The notes under the pieces: model-generated
Told to the model about the DNA's origin: nothing
What the model saw: only the letters and a program-made list of their open reading frames with translations
Databases searched by the model: none
Part shown: positions 1-12,398 of the stretch, piece after piece
Numbering within the stretch: position 1 is the first letter of the stretch
Layout: each line of letters begins with the position of its first letter
Position numbers and translations under genes: made by a program
Origin: Neostapfia colusana
Taxonomy: Eukaryota > Streptophyta > Magnoliopsida > Poales > Poaceae
DNA length: 64,000 bases
Assembly: GCA_030760725.1 (NCBI GenBank)
Contig: JASWHV010000005.1
Span: 27,351,241-27,415,240, forward strand
Direction of reading: 5' to 3'

Positions 1-230
1 CGATGATGTCGTAAGCTGGTATTGGAAACCTACCTTGCTTCCTTTGGGTCCTCCCTCCTAGCGAAAACAGATCGTCGGGGCTCTCTTCTGGCAGCGGCGA
101 TCGTGTCTGAGCTCGTTGGTGGTCTCTCCGGTGGTCAAACTCTGGCGAAGGGGTTTAGCTCGGCGAGTTTGGTGCTTCCAAGTTATCGGCTTAGAAAAGA
201 TGTTACGACCAAGGGGGTTGTTTCGGGTTC

Positions 231-240
231 TATTTATAAG
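231..240 (-). promoter_or_regulatory. TATA box of family D LTR
   Basis: The minus strand reads CTTATAAATA. The same box is conserved in the second D copy at 41217-41226. In both copies it lies just downstream (minus orientation) of the GC-rich ACGTG array, as expected for a U3 promoter. No transcript evidence is available. Confidence 0.5.
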
Positions 241-429
241 AGGGAGGAGAAGAGTCCTAATCTGATCAGAATTTGAATAAGAGTCCTATTCAAATTGTTT
301 TTGAATCTTAAAAACTTATCTTCAATTGATTTGGTGCGGTAGCAACGTGGAATTCATGTCGGTTTCCTTCCGTGTCGGTATTCTCGTGCGTACAGAAGAA
401 AAACCGCTTCAGATCTCGTTACCTCCGCG

Positions 430-1165
430 GTGATGAGCTCCGTAAGCTCCACATGTCCTGCAGGGACCTGGGCTCCCTTTTTCCACAGAGGCGGGCTCCG
501 GTTGTACCTCGTGTCAGGCGGGCGAGACCTCCCTCTTCCTGAGAGGCGAGCTCCACGTGCGCCACGCGTCCTGGCGAGTCGGACCTCCCTCTCCCTCAGA
601 GGCGAGCTCCGCATGCGCCATGTGTCCGTGCCGGACCTCCCCTCTCTTCGGGGGTGGCTCCGAATGTGCCACGTGTCGGTGCCGGACCTCCCCTCTCTTC
701 GGAGGTGAGCTCCGATAGTGCCACATGTCCTAGCAGCGCCAGACTTCCTTTCTCCTCAGAGACGAGCTCCGAGGTTGACACATGTCCAACAGTGACGGAC
801 CTCCCGGAGGTGAGCTCCGGAGGTGACACATGTCCAGTAGGACCGGACCTCTCGGAGGTGTGCTCCGAGAGCGACACGTGTCCCTGGGGTTGGACCTCTC
901 GGAAGTGAGTTCTGAGAGCGATACGTGTCCCGCGCGGGTGGTCCTCTCTTTTCTGCAGTGACTAGCTCCGAAGGCGACACGTGTCCTGCGGGGCTGGCCT
1001 CGCTCCTCCGCAGAGGCTAGCTCCGGGGACAACACATGTCCCACGGGGTCGGACCTCGCCCCTTTCGCAGAGACGAGCCCCGAGCCTGCCACGTAGCCAG
1101 TTAGCGACAGACCTCTCCCCCTTTGCGGGGATGAGCTCCGAAGGCGCCACGTGGCCAGCGGGCCA
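430..1165 (-). repeat. Degenerate ~50-bp tandem array with ACGTG boxes (U3 of LTR D)
   Basis: About thirteen units of roughly 45-60 bp follow the pattern GGACCTC...GAGCTCCG...GACACGTGTCC. Most units contain a CACGTG, CACATG or ACGTGTC core, for example near 668, 873, 975 and 1147. The array is upstream of the minus-strand TATA box. The same array occurs at 52696-53420 in the other D copy. ACGTGTC is the core recognised by plant ABRE/G-box bZIP factors; a regulatory role here is inference. Confidence 0.75.
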
Positions 1166-1324
1166 TGGAAGTTGTCTTCAGCGCTCTCTGTGGATCAAAT
1201 TTGGCTCTTTTTGGCTATTTTTTTATTCCTTTTCTGTGTCCACTTCTTTTAAAATGTTTTCTCTATATAAAATATGAATGCATGCAGAAATCAAAATTGA
1301 GGGTGTCACCGAGCTCATCAAAGA

Positions 1325-2314
1325 TCATAACTTCGAGATCCACTACCATCCAGGAAAAGTGAACGTGGTTGCCGACACGTTTAGTCGGAAAGCCCACGTT
1401 CACAACTTGGCGATTGCTGAGTTAGAAGAAGAAAAACCCAGTCTCCGTGTCATTCCGTATGGAGTACTTTATAACATTGCTCTCATTCCAACAATCTGAG
1501 GAAAGATTGCTGAGGTTCAAAGGAGAGAAAAGGGCATGTCTCACATACGGAGGAGAATAGACAACGGAGAAATGAGGTGGGTTAGGAAGAACAATGAGGG
1601 TACTCTATGGTTTAAAGACCGTATAGTTACCTCACAAGATGAAGCTCTACGGCCGGAGATGTCGCACAATGCTGAAGTGGTGTGAGTACGGCGAAAGAGT
1701 ACTGTTTGGGGTGATTAGTCAACGAAACCAATGACCGAGTCCGGACAATAGAAGCGAACTTGGAGGCTGTACAATCCCGACAGAAAAGCTACGATGGTCA
1801 AAGGCATAGACCATTGCATTTTGACGGTGGAGAACAGGTGTCTTTGCGTGTCTCTGATGAATGGAATTCACCGGTTCGATGTAAGGGGGAGATTTTGCTC
1901 CCTGAGCCTTAGATCCATTTGCTATCACAGAAAAGTGCGGACCATAGCCTACCGGCTGGAACTACTGGCAAGCCTTACCGGTGTTCACGACATATTTCAT
2001 GTGTAACAGCTACGGAAGTGCTTTAAAGCTACTATCGCTGTCCGCACCAAAGAAATCGACTAGTTGAAGCCGGATCGTGCCTACACCGAGCGACCGGTTC
2101 AAACTATCGATGAAAAGAATCCGGAACACCTGGAATCGGACATTAAGCTTTTTACAAGGTGCCGTAGAGTAATCATACCATGGAAGAAACTACGTGGAAA
2201 GCAAAGATTAACTCCGCAGGAACAATCCGGAGCTTATATCGTCGAACAGCTTGAAATTACCTCTCCCGTCTCGTTCTTCTTTTGGAATCTTGGGACGAGA
2301 TTCTTTGGGAGGAA
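1325..2314 (+). pseudogene. Ty3/gypsy (Tekay/Del-like) RNase H-integrase-chromodomain remnant
   Basis: The start encodes the end of RNase H (EIHYHPGKVNVVAD, then FSRKAHVHN) and the linker to integrase. A large internal deletion removes nearly all of the zinc-binding and catalytic core of integrase. Coding similarity resumes near 1700 with the integrase C-terminus (AYRLELLASLTGVHDIFHV, about 1950-2000). From about 2060 a decayed chromodomain-like tail follows (TERPVQTIDEKNPEHLES). Several stops interrupt it, so it cannot make a functional protein. It matches the minus-strand copy at 54712-56502 in domain order. A polypurine-like stretch just before 2315 leads into the 3' LTR. Confidence 0.8.
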
Positions 2315-5300
2315 TGTAAAAGTCTCAAAAATGTGAATGTAAAGATACGATGTTTGAACGGCATTGTGTTTCGGGTTCATGGAAAATGAGACTTACAAAA
2401 ACTTTCTTACATGGGATGGTATACGTGGGGTTCAACAACACGGATTCAAGCATTCATTTGAATGTGTTGGACTAAGGTGGAGTGAAACCCATGTGTAAAT
2501 CATACGTGTGCATGAGAAAAGATGGCTAAAGTCCAGTAGCCGAAAGCATCACTAGCTTACGCTCTGACCCGAGTAGCATGGGGCACGTGGAATCCCGTGT
2601 GAAAGAATTAAAAGAAGATCTTTAGACTCAAAGGATCAACTCAAATCGCCACCAAACTTTTGGATACACATGGAATCTCATACATTTGAAATTGAGGAGA
2701 TTATGGTGGCAAACTTCTGATTTGAGGGTGAGCTAAAAAGGAGTGGATTATGATCATGTTTGAATTCATGCGGAATTGAAACATGTTAAGGCAAGGGAAT
2801 GACTTGAGTTATGTCACATGAAATGATAAACTCAAACATGGACATGTGGGGAAAGCTAAAATTTTCTTTAGCTCATACTGAACACATGTTAACCCAGGGA
2901 AAGAATTTCACTCCCAAAAATCTAACTCATGTGCACATCCTCTATGAGTAGAGGGGAGGTAAATTTAAACCCAATTTTGAATCTTTGCAAAGTATTCATG
3001 ATCAGATTCTCCAAAGGCCTCTATGTGAGATGACCATTGCAGTCCTCAGGTATTAAGGAGCTTAAGTTCCAAATTTGGAGAAATTTTGAGCTCATATACC
3101 ATTTGTTCAAAGCATTATTGAGATCAACTTCGAATTTAAATTTGAGGGGCATATTCAAACTGAACTTGTGAGGTTCAGATTAGGACCAAGAGTGATCAAG
3201 CATGGGCTAGGAGCAAGTGAAAGTTTTTCACCCAAATTCAAATGGGTCATCACAAAAGAGGCTTTGAAACTGTGGGTTCAAAGTTTATATTTGCAGCAAC
3301 CAAATTTAAAAGTTGAATCCATATTTGAAATCCTCAGACCCACATTTGTGGGAATACAAATATTTACAACATTTGGAAGTGTGGTGGCTAAGTTTTGCAA
3401 TAGGACATAAAGGGTAATTGAATTCAAATTCAAATTTGAACTTGGAGTAAACTTTGCCCTATGTCCAAATGAGTTCACAAATTTGAGCTCTACATGTTGG
3501 AATTTTATTACCTGCCAAATTTGGGAGATATTTGTGAGAAGTTTGGGGGGATAAGAAGAGGGAAAAGAGGGGTGGACCCACTGGTCAGTGAGCTACTGAA
3601 GACTTGCACTCGAAGTCATTCTCTGTTCAGACTCGAACACACTGTGGCTGCCTCACGAGCGCCACCGTGGGCTGAGAACCGCCACCTCCTCGTTGATTTT
3701 GTCATGGTGGCAACCAGCTCGCATCCTCATCCATTCACGAAGTGCTCTTTTCGTTCACAAACCGCCACCCCGAGGCCCTGCTACCCTCTCGCACAGAACC
3801 AAGCCAAAACGCCGCAGCCTCCTCGGTGATCGATGGGAATCACCCAACTCTTGCGCAACCACCCCGCTGAGCTGCAAAATGGTCCTGAGGGAGCTCCTCA
3901 TACATCCTCGGCGCAAAAACAGCCAAGTTCCGGCCTCCCTAACCCTAGAATAGCTCGTTTCCGCGGCGACCTAACTTCACAGCGGCTCGCTGTTCACGTG
4001 GACAGCCCACTCCATGGACTTTCATGCCCAAGCGAGGATGGCCATGAGGGCGCTGCTAGTCCACGCTGCTTCCACCCAAACCGCAGGTCAAGTCATGGAC
4101 TACAGAGTGAGAATTTGAGAAAGTTATGCCGGCGGCCACCAACCGATGTTCCGGTATGAAAATAAAAAATTCTCACTCGTTCTTCGTTCTGAGATCACCA
4201 ATTCTTGCACACAGATGCTGGATTAGCCGGCGATCATTTTCCCTTCACATCCCTAGTTCGGAAACACACGTAGACAATACAATTTCTAGTTTTGCCGAGC
4301 ACGTCTATGGTGGTACTCCACGGGCGCACGGTGACAACCGAATTGCTGCCGTTTCCGAGCCATGTTGAGGCCATTCGGAGCTAGCCCATCCTTCACTGGA
4401 GCTTTTGAGTGGTTCGGTCGAGCTTTTGGCGGTCTATAAGGGCCGGGCGACGGCGCCGAGCTTCACCAAATGCCGCCACACGTCGCCGGCCTACTTCCGG
4501 CCACCGGCAGCCCGAGAGCACCTCACCAATAGCTTCCTCGTAGCTGGAAACCTCCAGGCGGCGAGTATTGGGCTGAGAATCGGCCAGGAAGCCGGGTCCG
4601 GCGAACTCCGGTGGAGTTCCGGCGAGGGGGCAGCGCGGGAGCGGAGACAGCCCGAGGAGGAAGAAGACCGGGCGGGTCCCGCGTGTCAGCGACAGAAATT
4701 TAAAAGTGCTGATCTGCTGCGTCTCTGGGATCCTTTACAATGGCGCGGGAAGAATTCAGCGGCCCCGTGTGGCTTGATCCAGCAAGTGACACGTGGTCCC
4801 CCTGGACCCACACACAGGATTTAAACTTTGTCCGGTTAATTTGAATTCCAGAAGTTTCCCAAAGTTTAGAACCTCATAACTTTTGTTAGGAAGATCCAAA
4901 TTTAGTGATTCAAATTGGGTTGGATTCAGATGAAAAAACTCTATCCAAATATGCAACCCAATTGTTATGAAAATCAATATTTAATTCTGGAAAATTCTTT
5001 AAACCTTTTCAGTAAAAGAATTTTTGAGGGAGTTAGGATCATCCAAAAATCCTCAAATTTTGCCAGAATATTCTTTAGGATACTACTGAACTCTTGTAAA
5101 AGTTTCAGATCATTTGGAGTTGACTTAGTTAGAATAATTCTTATTTCAAGTTTCTGTGTTCAAATGAATACAGAAACAATTTCAGAGACTTTCCAAAACT
5201 TGGAAATTCAGTTCTGGGAAGTTATTAGCTCCAAAATTCCTAGGAAAATTCATGCATGCTCCCTGAGCTATGTTTGAATTAGTGGTTCACTTGAATTCGC

Positions 5301-7161
5301 ATGAAAGTGCAAATTTATTCAGAATTAATTCTTTTTGCCTAAATGCTTAGGGATTTGTTCTGAGTGATCTACTCATTGAAATATTCTAAATTTTGGTCCA
5401 GATGGTTTTCTTGTGACAAGGAACTCACATGAAAAGTTTCAGCTCCATTGGAGTCCTGGATCACTACTGTTCTATTTAACCTCTTAGAGGATCAACACAC
5501 ACAAGTGATGAGAAATACTTATCATTTGATCATAGTGCTTAAACCCAAACCTAAACCACTAGCACCAGTGTCATTTTAAATCATTAAACAGAGTTCCAGT
5601 TTTAAACTTGTATTCAGAACTTGTTAGCAAAAGTTTTACAATTAAACATATATGCATATTCATAACGTGTAGTGGTTAAACGTGGAAAAGTGGAGAAGTG
5701 AAGTTTGGATCAAGGAGCAAGAAGGGCAGTTATTAAGCTTCAAGTCATCAGAAACTAACTTCATAATTATCTGACTTTATTCACCTGCAAAACCAAGGCA
5801 AGCTCTGTTTGCATTTATGCTATTTTATAAAGTTTTTACTTTGTTCACTACTATGGTTAGAGTTTTGGATGTGCATTAGGTCAATTATGTTTATACACCA
5901 CTTGCATAACCAAAATGAACCCTGGAGTCAAGGATAGAAAGGTGTCATCGCTGTAGAATAAGGCCGTGCTAAATAGGCTAGGACATCCGGTAGAAGATGA
6001 GTAGTTGGAATCTACCTGCGAGCGATAGTTCAGGATTACCTAAGTGTGGTTGGAAAAGAGGCAAACTAAAGTTTACGTTTCTAAAGATGAGACCAGGCAG
6101 GAGGGTAGGCAGCGACAAGACGAGGTCTTGGTCGAGTAGCTCTGCCTGTGTTGTACCGGATGCTTACTGCTATATGGGAACCAGGAAACCAATGTACCAG
6201 GGTCACTGGATCGTAGAGGCATACAACATCGTCTCGTTAGACCTATGAGCCCAAGACGGCGCGACCGGTTCTACAGTTGAGTGTCCTGCGAAAGGTTGCC
6301 ACATACGACGTAGTGAAGGACGCCAGATTTGGGTATTCAGAGGCGAGTGTATGTGTCGAGTTATCCGGGTAGTGTTTGATTCGAATCACCATCCCTCGCG
6401 GTTATTGAGTACCGCTTGCTCACTGTGTTGTGACGTAGTAAGCAAGTTGTGTGGGAACAGTTTGCAAAGTTTTAATTGCTGCTATGATTATTGTAAATTG
6501 CATGAAAACCCTATTTGAAGTAGAGATAGAGCAAACTAAAGTTAATTTCCACCTTGGGACAAGTAACATTGGAATGAAGCGTTTCTTGTTTGATTGTGGA
6601 GTTCCAATGTTGCTGGGAACAAGGTCACTACTGTGATGGCTAAAATCTGAAAGTTAAGGATGAACTTGTAGGCGAGTCTTTTTGCAAATTATATGTTTAG
6701 GTCTTAAGTTACTTTCATGTACAGTTGCATGCTTTAGGAGAGACGGTTAAGTCTTGCTGAGCCTTTGTGCTCACTCTTGCTATATGAGTGGTTTTGCAGG
6801 TTAATATCGACGCATATAAAGAAGGTTGTCCGGTGAGACTCGGAGACTTCTGAGTCATGTTACACATAGAGAACCTAGCCGCTGCCATGTCTTCGTGTTG
6901 CTAGCGAGAGGAGTCCACGGGCTGGACCTCTTCTCGGGTGCTCATTAGTTATTCGACGTGAGCTGTTTATAGACTTCCTCTGTAGCTATTTCATGTAATT
7001 TATTTTCAAAGAACATTTGTAAGCTTCCGCTTTTGATTTATGTAATACAGTTTTCCTTATATGTGTGCTGTTGGGTGCCGCATAACACGGCACCACCCGA
7101 TGCGACTCCCGGGCAAGGTGCCACGTCCCCGTGACTGAACGGGCGGTGTTGGGTCCCCACA
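2315..7161 (+). mobile_element. Long gypsy-type LTR, 3' LTR of the plus-strand remnant
   Basis: It begins TGTAAAAG directly after the pol remnant and ends CCCCACA at 7161, where it abuts gag leader of another element. Internal landmarks appear in reverse order to the forward LTRs of the family at 7427, 56503 and 57803: tract near 5800 (GCAAGCTC), GAGTAGTTGGAA near 6000, CGCGGTTATTGAG near 6390, and TTCCGCTT...TAATACAG near 7030. AT-rich flanks surround a GC-rich centre at roughly 3600-4800. At about 4.8 kb it is long, as known for Tekay/Del LTRs. No convincing gene lies inside; the small open frames are noise. The matching 5' LTR is outside the window. Confidence 0.7.
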
Positions 7162-7426
7162 GCCGGGTTACCTGCCACCCGTGAGGCTCCACCATTAAGC
7201 TTGTGCGCACTGGCGGAGAGCGCTTACATGCACTCCCAAGACTTGAAAAGTCCCGAGATGCATGATTTTCTGACATAGACAAATATGTTAGATTACCACC
7301 TTCATAATATGCTAATATAGTAGTCCTTATGTGGGCCTAGTACCATTTTCTCACCGTATCCTATGTTTTTATCGTAATATTATCCTCAATCAGAGCGCTA
7401 TTCGCAACACGGCTCTGATACAACGC
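7162..7426 (-). pseudogene. Chromovirus leader, primer site and gag N-terminus remnant
   Basis: On the minus strand, downstream of LTR E, there is a degenerate Met-tRNA primer site (GGCTCTGATA at 7411-7420 on +). An AT-rich leader follows, then a gag-like start at 7282 (MSMSENHASRDFSSLGSACK) typical of Tekay/Del gag N-termini in its Ser/Arg-rich make-up. About 40 codons in, the frame is cut at 7161 by the end of the plus-strand LTR. The plus-strand element therefore inserted into this gag. Confidence 0.6.
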
Positions 7427-8740
7427 TGTGGTGACCCGACCCGATCACGGGGCCGTGCCACTCGCCCAGGAATCACATTGGGTGGTGTCGTGCGATGCGA
7501 CACCCAACAACACACATAATAAAGCATCATATAACATAAATCAAGCGGAAGTCTACAAAGTGTTAATTTTACAAATACTTCTCAAAATAATCTACAGCGG
7601 AAGACTAATACAACTTACGTCTCACATCTATGCTAAGCAACAGAGATGACGTCCAGCCCGCGGACCCTTCTCACTAGCAACACGATGACAATAGCAGCGG
7701 CAGGGGTATCCATGAGCTTACCACTCGGAGAGTTACGAGTCTCATCGGACAACCGTACTCATCAGTGTAGTGTTATTACCTGCAAAACAACTCGTACAGT
7801 ATCCGTGAGCATAACGCTCAGCAAGATTTAACCGTCAAACCTAATCATGAAACTCTAATGATGGTGAAGACATAACAATAGGATAGTAAATTGCATATGA
7901 ACTCGACTAAATATGGATCCTTACTTTCAGGTATTATTAGCATCAAATTAAGCATAACCTTGGGCACCTCACATCTGGAGTCCACAATCAAACAAGAAAC
8001 GTGTTCTCCCGATGTAACTTGCTCATGGTGGAAATGAATCAAATTTGCACTAACTACTATTCATAAAATATAACATTCCATTACTAGTATCAACTTCAAG
8101 CCAATGGTGATTAATTCTTATCTCAGTGCAAGTTACCTCTACGTCATGATACAGTGAACAAGCGGTACTCATAACCGCGAGGGACGGCGAATCGACTCGA
8201 TATACACCTGCAGGAATACCCGAATAGCACGTCATGTACGCCCATACTCGGAGCTGCACGGCACGCTCCACTGATGTCGTACGGGACAACCTTTCACCAA
8301 ACAGCCCAAATGTCGAACCGATCGCACCCAAACGGTAGGAGGTTCCCTACACGGAGCATCTCTCTATGCCCGTTATCAGATTTCCACCTTGCTGCCCTCA
8401 ACCTACACCTATAAATTGGTGCGTTATACCTCGACGCCCGGAGGTATAGGTTACATCAGTTTATCGGACCCCATATATCCGATATGCCTTCGGTACATTC
8501 AAACTTGTTCAGCGGGGCCGCACACGGATCGGTTCTCAATCGACATGGGAAGGTCTAACGTACCCAGGCCCCCATGTCCTGTTGCTCCTACACCCTGCCC
8601 GGTCTCATTTCGACTTGCTAACAACTTATTGAATCAATCCCCTGTGCTCCCAATTTTCTATACTCGCGAGTAGCGTCCAACCACTCGACTTCTACCGAGT
8701 CCTACTTAAGCATGGCAGTTCCTACCGGTGGAAGGACATT
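7427..8740 (-). mobile_element. LTR E, first part (5' LTR of a minus-strand chromovirus)
   Basis: It starts TGTGGTGACCCGACCC beside the primer-site remnant. It contains family landmarks in forward order: AAGCGGAAGTC, the block CGCGAGGGACGGCGAATCGACTCG near 8177, ACACCTGCAGG, and the pyrimidine-rich segment to about 8730. It is interrupted at 8741 by a second LTR element with TSD GACAT (8736-8740 and 23223-23227) and continues at 23228. No gene is present. Confidence 0.75.
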
Positions 8741-9822
8741 GTCGAAGTGTGTGGTCGACACTTCCCCCGGACCTGCTCTGGGCAGCCCGCGGAGGTTCTT
8801 TTTCGGAGGGGCTAGTCGCTTGCGGAGAGCTTAAGCGTTAGGGACGAGTGAGGGAGAAGCTTGACACGGCGAGTTTTACGTGGTTCAGGATGCCGGAGCG
8901 TAAAACCCTACGTCCACGGTGAGCAGAGGTGCTCGCTGTATTGCTTGTTGCTCAGAACCGGAGTCCTGAGATTTAGGGTGAGTGATGTCTAGGGTGCGAG
9001 TTCACAGAGTTCGAACCCCTGCTAACGTTGCCTACCCGAGCCTTTTATAGCCCAAGGCTTGGGCGGCTTACAAGGTGGGCCCCGGGGACCTGACAGGTGG
9101 CCCCGGGGTGATTTTCTACCAGCTTCTATGTCTTGGCGCTGGCGTCGAGGTCCTCGTCCTGCCACCCCGCCCATGCTGCAGGCTAGGTGTAGCGTGCAGC
9201 CGTTGGTGATGGCAGGGACGGTAGGGCATGTCTTGTCCGTGTCTTGTTGCTGCCTTCAATGGACTGCAGCTTCTGACACTGTGTGCCTGTCTTGACTGTG
9301 ACTGGTCACAGTGGCGCTTGCCTGGCGTGTGCCGCGCCTCCGCGTCTTGGGAAGGCGCGGGTCTTGAATGCCTTGTATGGTAAAGGCATGGCACGCCTTT
9401 ACTCCTGCTGCCTACCGCACTGGGCGGACAGCGCTGATCTGCTGGCCACGTGTCAGGCCCGGAGCTCTCCTCTGAGGAGGGGAGGAGCTCTGGCCTCGCC
9501 GGACACGTGGAGCCTTTGGAGCTCACCCCCGCGGAGGGGGCGAGGTCCGGCCTTCTAGGCCACGTGGCAGGCCCGGAGCTATCCTCCGAGGGGAGGGAAG
9601 CTCTGGCCCTACTGGACACGTGGCTCCTTCGGAGCTCGCCCCGGCGGAGGGGGCGAGGTCCGGCCATCTGGGCTATGTGGCAGGCCCGGAGCTATCCTCT
9701 GAGGAGAGGAGAGCTCCGGCCCTGCCGGACACGTGGTGCCTTCGGAGCTTGCCCCTGCGGAGGGGGCGAGATCCTTAGGTGGTTTCACCCTGTGCGTGGG
9801 GGTACCCGGTATTGAGGGTACC
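8741..9822 (-). repeat. Left (3') LTR of the non-autonomous element
   Basis: It matches the right LTR at 22136-23222 almost throughout. It is cut four bases before its end by the copia insertion; the last four bases (GACA) are at 19505-19508 after the duplicated GTACC. A TATA-like box (CTATAAAAGG on minus) is at 9041-9050. A G-box array lies at about 9440-9745. Confidence 0.9.
9440..9745 (-). promoter_or_regulatory. G-box (CACGTG) tandem array in U3
   Basis: About six sites alternate between GGCCACGTG(T/G)CAGGCC and GGACACGTGG contexts, roughly every 55-60 bp. The linkers are GAGCTC...CGAGGTCCGG. The array is upstream of the minus-strand TATA box and is repeated in the right LTR at about 22840-23135. 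CACGTG is the plant bZIP/bHLH G-box; use by the element is inferred. Confidence 0.6.
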
Positions 9823-11414
9823 TGTAGGATCGAAGAGCCGGTGAAAAGCTACCAGAGGGGGGGTGAATGGTAGATTAAAACTTTTCACAGCGGAAACAAC
9901 AAAAACCCCTCAGCAAAAAATCAATCGGTTAAAGAAACCATGTGTGCAAGTGTTTTCAGACGTGTTCAACCGTGACAAATCAAGTAGAGAGGTAGAGAAT
10001 CAAGTCACGGATCTAATGCAACAAGAATCACTTGAAAACACAAAGTAAAACTTGAGATACGATCAAAACATTAAACGAAGATCAATCTGTTCTACCCGAT
10101 ATAAAACAGATCTGCAACGCTGCAAAGAAACTCGTGTATCTAAAAAACTACAGATCCAAAGCTCGTGAAAATTTCACAGATGATAGATAATTGAGTTGTG
10201 AAGACAACCCAAAATAAATCACGTCAATCGGATCTGTAAAACTCGAGTTATGAACAAAACACCGAAGCAACGTCGGTCTGTCCAGAAACTCGGCGAGAAA
10301 GACTTGACGAAAAACAAATCGGACGAACAAGGCACAAAAGCTCCTCGAAACTATGAACTTTATTCAATAGAAACACAAGAGGAACAGCCCAAAGTTCTCT
10401 ACCCACTAGAGCTCTGGCCTCCCTTGCTTTTATAGCCAGCCCTCAGTCTAATCAATCCAATCTAGGACTCCTACTCCTAATTGGACTCGTATCCTAACTT
10501 ACCATAACTGCTCAGGACTCTCCTATTCGCAGATAGAAGCAATCGTGAGACTTCCAAACACATTAGGAACGTCCTAAACATTCCTAAAACAACTCAATTT
10601 CGTGCCTAGCACAAAATCCTATCATAACCAACTCAAATCTTCCATATTTGAGCCATATCCGACTCAGCCTCAGCCTGAGTACGCAATCCAGCCAGTTGGA
10701 CCTTTCCGACCAATTCTTTACGTCCACTTCTCTTCATCACGCCTTGGAACAATGTTGCCACGTCCATGCACTCCTTGCACACGTGCAAACACCTTCCAAC
10801 GATGTACACGCAACTTTCATATGCACTGCCCTTGATCCAAACATGCTGCGCGACCTCCCGATCAACTCAACCACAGCTCCTCCCGAACTTGGTTGTTGGA
10901 TCCCGTCACCAGCCATGTCTTGAACTCAAGCAACACCTGCACATGAATAAACAACCAATTCTTCCGAGCACAAGTCCTTGACTTGACTCACGTTAGTTCG
11001 AAAACCACAACACCTTACATGAGCACGTCACATAAGCATGTTGCAAACCATATCAAATGATAACAGCCATAACCACCAAAACACACCAAAACATAGCAAA
11101 TTAATACTAAGCAAACCTTCCCATAAAGCAAGTTTGAAACATTGCGAGTTAAAAGCAAAAATAAGACGCTGCAGTTCTACGAGTTGAACTTCACGGGAGC
11201 TCCCTAAAAACAAGCTCCGGACCTCACAGAAGCTCTCCGGACCTTGCAGGAGCTCTCCGGACCTTGCGTCGGACCTTGCCAACACTTGGCGGACCTAACA
11301 AAGAACTTGTCGAACCTTGCCACAGAATAATGTTTTGGCAATATTCAAAACTTTCAATGTTAATGCTAACTTTTATCCTAATTGCCAATGTATTCAGCAC
11401 ACATAGGTCTCACA
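9823..11414 (-). repeat. 3' LTR of the copia element
   Basis: It begins TGTAGGATCGAAGAG and ends TAGGTCTCACA. It pairs with 17907-19499. A TATA box (GCTATAAAAG on minus) is at 10427-10436. Near 11210-11300 are direct repeats of CTCCGGACCTTGCAGGAG type, upstream of the TATA box. Open frames inside are not genes. Confidence 0.95.
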
Positions 11415-12398
11415 ATCTCCCCATTGATGAATGCATTGGCAACACCAATTAAAATCCGAACATTGGCTTATGAAAAGTTTTGAAAAGCTTTGAAAACACA
11501 TTTCTCCCCCTTTATTAATTTCTCCCCATTTTTTAAAATCAGAGAAGGAAGAAAGTGTATAACATATGCAAAGTGTAAAAAAATTTCTCCTTATACATAT
11601 TTCTCCCCCTTTGACAATGTATTCAGCAAGGTTCAAAGGAGAAATTTTTAAATGTTATGAGCATATTATAACATATACATACAAAACAAAGCTCATCCAA
11701 GTCATACTATCAGGTTACTTACACTATCACATCAATGAGATACATAAAGTAGTGTAAGCCATGCTAGAGATCAAATGTATTTTTCAGTTTAAGCAAGTCA
11801 TGATCTCCCTTACTCAACTATTTCAAAACCTGAAAACATGACACTTGTTGCTGCATTTTTATTATTCATAATCATTTAAGGCACAAAGTTGATCAAATGA
11901 TACTTGCAAGAGATTATATGCCGCATCAGCCTTATTCTAACCAACCAAGCCAAGCCTATGTCATTTGACAATCAGAAGCTTAAGGACATGGTTTTAGTCA
12001 TACACAATTCCTTCCAAGTTCATATCTTAGTGCAATGATAAGCAATCTCAAAAGAAGAAGTGCGATGCATGCATATTCTCTTGATCTTTTCTCAATTTTT
12101 TATTTGAAAACTCAACATGTGAGCTGATCACTTGATTAATTTTTTATGATTAAAAGCACTTGTGAGCATGCAACAAGTTCAAAACAGCAAGAAAGTTCGA
12201 TCATGACCAGATTTAGTGTAAGTAATTATTCCAATTACTAGTCATGGCAAAAACTACAAAATGTATAAAATGAGTAATGTAGTAAGAACTTTCAGCCTGT
12301 AAAAGGAATCACAAAGTCATATATGTATGAAATACTATGCTCATATTATTTTAGTTTCAGATTAACACATAGACTTTCAAAGTTTCAAAAACTCCCCC
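11415..12398 (-). other. Polypurine tract and 3' untranslated internal region of the copia element
   Basis: The minus strand reads CAATGGGGAGAT immediately before the 3' LTR (11415-11426 on +), a good plus-strand primer tract. The rest, up to the pol stop at 12399, is AT-rich and contains further CTCCCC runs near 11500-11610. I see no gene in it. Confidence 0.75.

Larger units (their letters stand above)
1..1324 (-). mobile_element. LTR fragment, family D, first copy (truncated by window start)
   Basis: This is the right-hand part of a long LTR. It matches the second D copy at 40998-41531 plus 52696-53491, starting with the shared stretch around 1-60. It ends with TTGAGGGTGTCA, the inverted complement of the start of the second copy (TGACGCCCTCAAT at 39057), as expected for LTR ends. 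It abuts gypsy RNase H coding sequence on the right, so it was inserted in an older chromovirus pol gene. A TATA-like box reads on the minus strand at 231-240, which suggests minus orientation. The left end lies outside the window, so I cannot tell whether this is a solo LTR or part of a full element. Confidence 0.8.

Noticed and set aside
4405..5277. Possible host gene in the GC-rich part of the LTR at 2315-7161
   Set aside because: The GC-rich centre is shared by other LTRs of the family (25450-25900, 59960-61260); frames are short and not conserved between copies.
9116..9667. Open frame of about 180 codons on minus in the LTR (and 22512-23015)
   Set aside because: It lies across the U3 array and its overlapping plus-strand frames are equally open; no domain is seen.
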